Shown here piece by piece: positions 57,080 to 64,000 of a stretch of DNA of 64,000 bases (position 1 is the stretch's first letter; the number at the start of each line of letters is the position of its first letter). The notes under the pieces are model-generated. The model worked only from the letters and a program-made list of their open reading frames with translations. It made no database searches and was not told the origin of the DNA. Source of the stretch: Taeniopygia guttata (Eukaryota > Chordata > Aves > Passeriformes > Estrildidae); the NCBI RefSeq assembly GCF_048771995.1, contig NC_133063.1, positions 10,274,063-10,338,062 of the forward strand, written 5' to 3'. Position numbers and translations under genes: made by a program.

Positions 57080-60000
57080 CTAGTATCTCCTGTCGGCCAT
57101 AAACTGCTGCGTTGCCATGATCAGAGGCGTCAGGCTGGAGGTCGGCTTGGCTGAGGTTACAAAAGGATGCTGCCCAAAGAGAAAAAGAAGACATTAATTT
57201 CTACTGACCTCACAGGCTGAAACTGGCTTTCTCTGGCAAGCAGAAAGATACACAAAGGAGGGCATTCTGTGCACCTCTGTCTCCACATCCAGGACCATGC
57301 TACATGAGCCAAACATGGCTCCCAATCCCACAAATCCATTAACCAAGTTGGCTTCAGATGAAAGAGATTTGGTCTAGGCGACCTGGAAAGGCTCCTTCCA
57401 ACCCATACCAGGCCAGGATTCTCCTCTGTTTTCCTTTGAAAAGCCCCCAGACTGGAGATTCTCAGGAGCAGGGCCCATCTGCCACCTTGGACTTGAGCAG
57501 ACGAGGAGCCCCTGGCAGCGGGCGGCCGGCGCACCCGGCAGCCGCTTTGCCTTTTACCTGCAGAAGTTCCTGGGCAGACCAGCGCCTGTCCTCGTCCGTC
57601 TCCAGGCAGCAGCACAGAAAGTCTCGCAGCCAAGCCGACTGTTGCCTGGGCTTCTGCAGCTTCGGGGTGCCCCTGGTGCTTATCAGCTGCTGAACCTGGA
57701 GAAGAAGGAAATGCCACGCTCCACCTGTCTCCTTCACACCCCAAACTGCTCACACAGACCCCACTGGACAAGCTCCACTCCCCAGTGGCTCTTTACTCCC
57801 TGCCAGAGGGAGGGAGATACCTTTCCTACCCCTACTAAAAGAACCCAAAGCCAGAGGCAGCCGTAGCCAGTCCAACATGCAAAGGCTCTTGCCTTGACCC
57901 CTGATTTCATTGGCTGATGGAATTAGGAGCAACTCCATCAGCAGCAGCACACTTTGCTTCTCTCAGCACTGACACCAGCTCTACAGGCGAGGTGGAAGAC
58001 AGACTTTAATCTAACTGTACTATTTCCAAGGATTCCTCCCATAATATGCAGCTCACTACTCCTTTAGGTAAAGCTGCTCACTGCTCTCTTAGGCAAAGCT
58101 TCCATCAAGGAAAAGGCAGTGTGATTTTCTTGTGCTATTCATGATGAAATGCCAAGGGGATAATCTGGCCGAGAAGCATAAGAGACTATGCAGCCTGGCA
58201 CCAATCATTGTCAGGTGTTAGCAAGCTTCCCAGGCAGCAGAATGGGAGTAGATTTAGTCAGAGTGACAGGAGCATCTGAGGGTAGTTGCAGCGTACCATG
58301 CGGGAGGTGTTCATCAGGTAAGGAGGTGCTCCTTCCACCATCTCGATCCCCACAATTCCAAAGGACCAGATGTCCACTTTGGCGCCGTAGGGCTTCCTTG
58401 TGAAAATTTCTGGCGCCATCCAGTGAGTAGTCCCAACAGCTGATCTTCGTTTCCTCTGCTCAGCGGTGAGCTGAGCAGCAAGGCCAAAATCAGCTGAGGA
58501 GAAAAAACACTCACATCAAGCCAGCTTGAAAAAGAAAGCAAAGAAAAGAATTCCCCACTGAATCAATGTCTAAGAAGGCAGTGTGGAATCCAGCTCTACC
58601 AGGGGCATGCTGCTATTCCTCGAGCCTGCAGCTGAGGAAATACGCAATTGGCCACTTTGCAAAAGCCCCCGACTTCAGGCAGTGGCTTTTAGTCCCCTGA
58701 AGCTATTAGACTGCTGCTGCCTTGCTGGGGAAGGGACACACACAAGCCAAAGACACTCCTGACCCGTTCTGCCCAGCTACAGCTCCCTGCACCTTGTGGC
58801 TGTTCTCTGCGCTCGCAGCAGGGCAGCCTGCACTGCCACAGGCACCAGGGAAGCGGCAGCACCCAAAGGCAGCCCCACACCGCAGCCCGCCACGGCTGAG
58901 CCTGGCCAGCAACACCCACCCAACTTGACAGAGCCGTCCAAGCCCAGGAGAATGTTGTGGCTTTTGATGTCTCGGTGGATCACTTGCTTGGAGTGAAGGA
59001 AATCCAGGCCTTGCAGGCACTGAGAGAGGAAAAAGAAACACAAGCCTGAGTGGATTGCGTCCCACAAGCAGGGCAGTGGCACACCTGCAAGACTGACTTC
59101 CTGGGGGTTGGTGAGCCACGGCAGGCCAGGCTGCTGGCAAAGGCAGCAGAGCTGGCTGCTCCAACACGAGGACAGCAGAGCTTTTCTAAGGGCGTGGCTG
59201 TTTGCTTTTGAAAGGGAAAGGGCAGTTGTTGCTCTGGCCAGTGCCCTGCAAACACAGACTCAAGGTGCACTGCTGCAGTGCCTGTACTCTCTGCAGCCAG
59301 ACAACAGTGTCTGCTTTTGCAAACACCACTTGGGGTGCAAGGCTCTCCTTTGAGGCTGAGCTCTGTGAGAGTCCTGTGAGGATCTCTTTGTCTTTGCCAC
59401 TTGCTCAACATGGTGCCACCAGCCACTTTGCTCTTGTGGGGAAGGAATGCATCACTCACAGGCTCCAGGCAAAGCTTTAGAGAGGCAAACACAAACACAC
59501 TAGAAGAAGGGCAGGCATATTGGCAGGCACTTCATCTGCTCTTGCTACTGCCAGGCGTAAGAGAAATGCAGAAAGGAAGCTTGGAAGGGGAAATCTCTCC
59601 TCTCCTTATCACCCATTTGGAAGGGCCGTCCCGACCAAGCCATGGGAAGCACAAGCGCCATCCCTTACCTCCCGAGAGACAGCTGCTATCTCTCCTTCTG
59701 CCATATGAGTCTCCCTAATGACATCGTGTAAAGAACCTCCATCCATGTATTCCATCACCAGCCAGAGTTCCTCATCCACCAGGTAGCTGAAAGGAGGAAA
59801 CAACAGCCTGGAGATGAAGGTGTGCACTTACATGACCTGATGGATTCTTGCTCCTGTGTCTCTCTCAGAGGAAGACAGGAGGAATAGTCATTCACAATGC
59901 TCTACAGGGCTTGAACTCTATGCAGTCTAAAGGCTGCTTGGTATCCACACCAATGCAACAGGCCAAGGGAAATACAATCTACAGCGCTTTGTCAGCACTG

Positions 60001-63000
60001 GAGACCCGTGGGAAAAAATCAAATGCCAAAACAAATGAAACCATGTGGAGAGAGGACAGGAACTTTGAGGCTGTTGGCTCAGTGAGACAGGGCCAAGGCC
60101 GGTCTTTGAAAGCACACTTCAAACTAGGTATGCCAGCAAAGATGAATGCAGCCCCAATGCAATCTCCTCCCAGGACGCTGTAGATCAGCCCAGAAGCAGG
60201 AATTAACAGCTCCATCCTCTGCCAGCCACCAAAGGAGTGGTTGAACTTCTGGCTTGCAGGATGTGAATGACCTTTCATGGCAGAACAGCAGAACCACTCA
60301 CCTGTCTACAAAGGTCACAAGATTGGCATTCTTATTGCCACGCATGATCTGGATTTCATTCAGGCACACCTCGCTGTTGCTCTCTTCCAGGAGACTTATT
60401 TTCTTTATGGCCACCTAAAACAACATGGAAAACATGAACCAAAGTTGGTGGCACAGAACCACCAGGGGAACACAGAGACAGTGATGATGGGGTGACAGAG
60501 CTGGGCTGGGCCAAGCTGCCTTGTGGCTGGACATCAGACCGCTTGCTTGGGCACCTCCCAGGACAAAGAGCCAGATAGCCTTTGCCTTGGAAACCTGGCA
60601 GAAACATGGTCTATGCTGTCCACCTCAAAGCTCTAACAACACTCACCGTTCCCACAGACTTCCCCCATGGCTTTACTTGATCATCCCCATTTTCATTCAC
60701 ACACCTCTTGCAAGCAGAAAGTCAATTTCTGCCAGAAAACATGGAGCAAAACTGCTGGACAACCTCTAGGGGGCTTGATCATTCCACTGGCATTCTCCCT
60801 TTCACAGCAACAAAGCAAACTCTTCCAGACATGACAGATCAAATGCTGTCCTAAAACAGTTCTGCAGAAGCTGTGGCGCTGCTTGACGCTTACCTCTTCT
60901 CCTGTGGCAGTCTCCACTGCCATGCACACCGTGCCAAAACCCCTAGAAACAAAAGGGCCGCAGAGATAGAAGTCCTTTAGTCCCTGCAAGTGCAGGAATC
61001 CACAGTACAAGAGGAAAAAAGTCCAGGGACAAAGAGTAAATGGAAAGAACTGTGGCTGCACTCACCCTCTGCCAATTGTTTCCAGTTCTGTGTATTTAGC
61101 CTCAGGATCTCCCTCGCTCACCAGCATCTCTGTAAAAATCCCAAGGAAAGATGCTCCCTTCAAAAGAGATCCCACCGTGCAGCAGATCAGAAAGGCAGCC
61201 CCACTCTCTGGGACACTGCGCCCTTTCAACTCACTCCCTCAGGAAACAACAACACCACCACACCGCCACCACCTAAAAAACAACAGCAGCAGGACAAGCA
61301 GCCCTGCAGCACAGATGGCCTGTCCAAAACTAGAAGTCTAAACTAAAATCTAAGCACATCAAGAAACAGTCAGAGGAGACAGGGATCAGAAAAGTGTAAG
61401 CAAGAGAAGTGATTGTTGCCTACAGACATTAAGGCAGGCAGCAGGACAAACACAACCTTTCTGTTCGGGCAATGAACACTCTGGGACATTCAACAAAAGA
61501 TTTAATCCTTGCAAACATGCAAGGCATCTTGGGTTTGGGAATCCATTTTTATCAACAGCTGCCCTTTCCAGAAGAGGAAGAATATTGCAAAGTGCCTCCA
61601 GCAAAGCTAAGAACTCCAGCTTGAAGCAGGACTTTGCCTAAACAACGCCCTTCTGCCGCTCAAGAGCAGCAGCTGATGTTCTACCCTACTGTGATGGGCC
61701 TTAGGAATGAGGTCCCTCAGCTTTTAGGACAGGCTGAGCTCTGAAGATGACCTTGGCCTTGCCCCACAGGAGCTGGGCCCCACAGGAGCTCATGGAGGCC
61801 TCCTCATTTGCTCGGTCACAGCCTCCTGCTCAGCCAGAAACAATCTCTGCTCTGCCTTTTGCCTAGAGGGAAGCTCAGGCAAGGCCAAACCAGGCCCAGC
61901 TGCCCTCCGAGGCAGGAGCAGCAGCCCAGAGATCCCTCCCCACCTCAGAGCACAGCAACAGCTCCTGTGGGGAGGCCTCAGGAGCTGGCACTCAGCTGAG
62001 GAGGAACAGGAGCTGGGACAGCTCTTGCTGACACACGCACACACACACCAGGCACTGCTGCGGCACACAAGGGTCACAAAGGACGTACTCAGCATGGCCA
62101 GGCACTTGTCCTCTGTCCTCTCTCCCAGCAGCTCCATGCTGCCAGAGGAACTAGTCGTGCTCCAGGTGCACGAGCTGCTCCTGCTTGAGTTTCCAGCTTG
62201 GGCACTGGAGGCTTCTTCAGCTGCAGCTTGTGCAGGTGCCACGACAGAGGAGCTGGAGCTCTGGGACAAGAAATTAATTTGGGTCACAAATGTGCCTGGC
62301 AGAGATGCCCCTCCGATCTCATTTCAAATGCAAGCCCTGAGGAAGATGCTGCTGGCCACATCCAGGGCTCTTCACCTCTCAGCTTTTGCAGCCCACTTGT
62401 CCAGCTCAAGGCCCCGAACCCAAACCCTGCTTTTACATGAGGGACAAAATGTCACCAAAGACACTGCTAACCCAAACAGGCACTTACTGATGCTGGCTGC
62501 TCAGGCCGGGGGCTGACAGCAGCAGCAGGTTCATTGGCACCTTCCTCCTCTTCAGCCTCTTCCTCGGGTGCAGAGGCAGCCGGAGCAGGTGCTGGCGCTG
62601 CCCTTGTGCTCTGTGCACAGACAGCAGCAGGAGGGTCAAGAAAGAACCTGTCATTCAGAGCCTTACGTCTCTTCAGCTACAGGCCCCGCTGCATCTCAGC
62701 TGTTCCTTTAGCTGCTGACTTTGGCTGTTCTGTGGGGAGGGCCAGGTCCCTTCTGGGGACAGTGTCTCCTCATATCCTGCAAGGCTGTGAACTGCACTTT
62801 TTCACTCTCTTCACTGGGGACAAGGAGCCTGCACAGCCCCTGGGCACAGAGGGCCTCACTTGTACCCCAGGAGCATCCAAAGACATCCTATTGCTACCTC
62901 TTGTCTCTTGCTGAGACAAATTCCCAGCCCCTGTCTGAACAGTAGGGAAGTGATGCCTAAATGTCCAAGTTCCACACCCCTTCTCCAGGCCTCACAGGCT

Positions 63001-63524
63001 GGGGGAAGTGCTCTGGGAGAGCTGGAAAGATTCCAGTCCTCAGCATCTTCAGCCAGGCAGGGCAGGTGCTGTCTGCTCAGAAACTTGCAGCTCTGCTTTG
63101 CTCCAGCCACAGGACTAGCCAGAGCTGCCACTTACTGATGCTGGATGCTCAGGCCCTGCAGTGGCAGCAGGTGCACTTTGGTGGGAATCTTCCTCCCCTT
63201 TGGTCTCTTCTTCAGGAAGACATGCATCCAGAGGAGGCTCAGAGGTCTGTTTTGGGCTCTGCAGATAGACAGCAGTGTCAGGAACAGGGAACCTCTCTAT
63301 TCAGCTCTGGAGCCAGATGCACTAAGGAGAAATCATCTGCAGAGAAATGGCATTCTAATTGTTCAAACTCAAGGAAAATGGGACAGTTAGATGGGACTGC
63401 ACTCTCTTGTACAGGAGAAATTCCATCATGGCTTCAAGCACCAAACAACCCCACTTTCAGCTGCTTAAAAGCTCTGAAAAGGAACTGGAGAAAACAGCCT
63501 GGGATCCAACTCCTCCTGCAGATT

Positions 63525-63555
<31 letters not shown>

Positions 63556-63720
63556 TGCAAAGGGCCTTGACTGTTCTTTCATTCATCCAACCAGGCTGGC
63601 ACTGGACTGCACCAGGCCCAGCTCACAGCTTGCTCCACAATTGTCAAATGCTACCCACACCAAAGGCTCCTTTCCCACTCACCCAAGGAGCGGGTTCTCT
63701 CCAGGCACGGGTGATGTGAC
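57080..63720 (-). CDS. Gene B: PAK3-like serine/threonine kinase (5' partial, exons 2-13)
   Basis: Near-identical duplicate of gene A. Exons in transcript order: 63720-63683, 63258-63136, 62610-62488, 62260-62089, 61129-61066, 60942-60894, 60414-60302, 59786-59669, 59019-58920, 58493-58297, 57695-57558, 57169-57080. All splice sites and phases match gene A and no stop or frameshift was seen. The first exon with the start codon lies past the window end. Kinase motifs are intact ([24 protein letters not shown]). Coding differences from gene A include MAVET for MALET, YLVDEE for YLVNEE, EIQIM for EIQTM, a Tyr/Ser change in exon 4 and a cluster in exon 11. Gene B may be a working second copy. Confidence 0.87.
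63525..63558. repeat. Interrupted CTG repeat in intron 2 of gene B
   Basis: Two blocks of five CTG units separated by CTT. This is the allelic or paralogous counterpart of the pure (CTG)18 tract in gene A. Confidence 0.9.
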
Positions 63721-64000
63721 CTGCAAGACAAAAGGGAAAAAGAAGCAGATGCTGTAAGGAAACTGCCTGTGCTGGGCAAGCCCACCAAATAGTCAGCAAC
63801 CAAAGACAGAGCATTCTGCTTTCACTCCATCACTCCAGCAACAACCCTTGTGTCACACAGCAAGACAACAGCACAAACTACTGCCTCGTGTCTACATTTT
63901 GTTCCCTTTGGCCTCTCAACCCATAGAAACTCGAGACTGAGAAAGTCCCAGTGGTTCTGCAACAGGCATTCCAGCTTCTGCCCCACCCCACCCAGCAGGA

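Larger units (their letters stand above)
52911..64000. repeat. Segmental duplication, copy B (partner 1-10532)
   Basis: This is the second copy of the unit that opens the window. The left edge of visible homology is at 52911, because the partner starts at base 1, so the real breakpoint is unknown. It carries the noncoding left flank, a differently rearranged ERV-derived patch (55.5-56.9 kb) and gene B. The right edge is the end of the window, inside the intron between exons 1 and 2 of gene B. Confidence 0.95.

Noticed and set aside
1..64000. tRNA, rRNA, CRISPR or bacterial operon signals
   Set aside because: None found; the sequence is eukaryotic with introns, CR1 and LTR elements.

Overview
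This window looks like nuclear DNA of a songbird-type bird. The signs are CR1 LINE fragments, several avian-type LTR elements, split genes with normal GT/AG splice sites, and a family of PAK3-like kinase genes (a PAK3-like expansion is known in zebra finch). No bacterial gene, CRISPR array, rRNA or tRNA was recognised.

The backbone is three paralogous PAK-like serine/threonine kinase genes, all on the minus strand. Gene A (CDS 3589-11250, 13 coding exons, conceptual protein about 466 aa) and gene B (57080-63720, exons 2-13, 5' end beyond the window) are near-identical and lie in a large direct duplication: 1-10532 matches 52911-64000, a spacing of 52.9-53.5 kb. Gene C (20488-39884) is a diverged paralog between them. 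All three keep the glycine loop, the VAIK lysine, HRD, DFG and APE motifs. All lack a recognisable CRIB (Rac/Cdc42-binding) region. Genes A and B carry acidic/Pro-Ala-rich N-terminal exons, while gene C has coiled-coil exons in that place. A kinase-less fragment (18970-20440) lies directly 3' of gene C.

A young endogenous retrovirus (31259-36089, plus strand) sits inside gene C, antisense to it. Its two 565-bp LTRs differ at about 4 positions and it is flanked by a near-perfect 6-bp target duplication. Pro-pol is absent, and gag-like and env-like coding share one reading frame broken by a single TGA.

Layout: 1-3500 noncoding and ERV-derived repeats; 3500-11500 gene A; 11.5-19 kb noncoding, with a minus-oriented LTR element (about 14.1-15.8 kb) and a CR1 ORF2 piece; 19-20.4 kb kinase-less fragment; 20.5-31.2 kb 3' part of gene C; 31.3-36.1 kb ERV; 36.1-40.3 kb 5' part of gene C; 41.06-41.41 kb CpG island; 41.7-45.6 kb LTR elements and CR1, part of it an inverted copy of 14.1-15.5 kb; 46-52.9 kb mostly noncoding with LTRs; 52.9-64 kb second copy of the unit with gene B.

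Exon models were made by hand from splice signals, reading phase and resemblance to PAK kinases. The kinase exons are firm. The N-terminal part of gene C is less certain.
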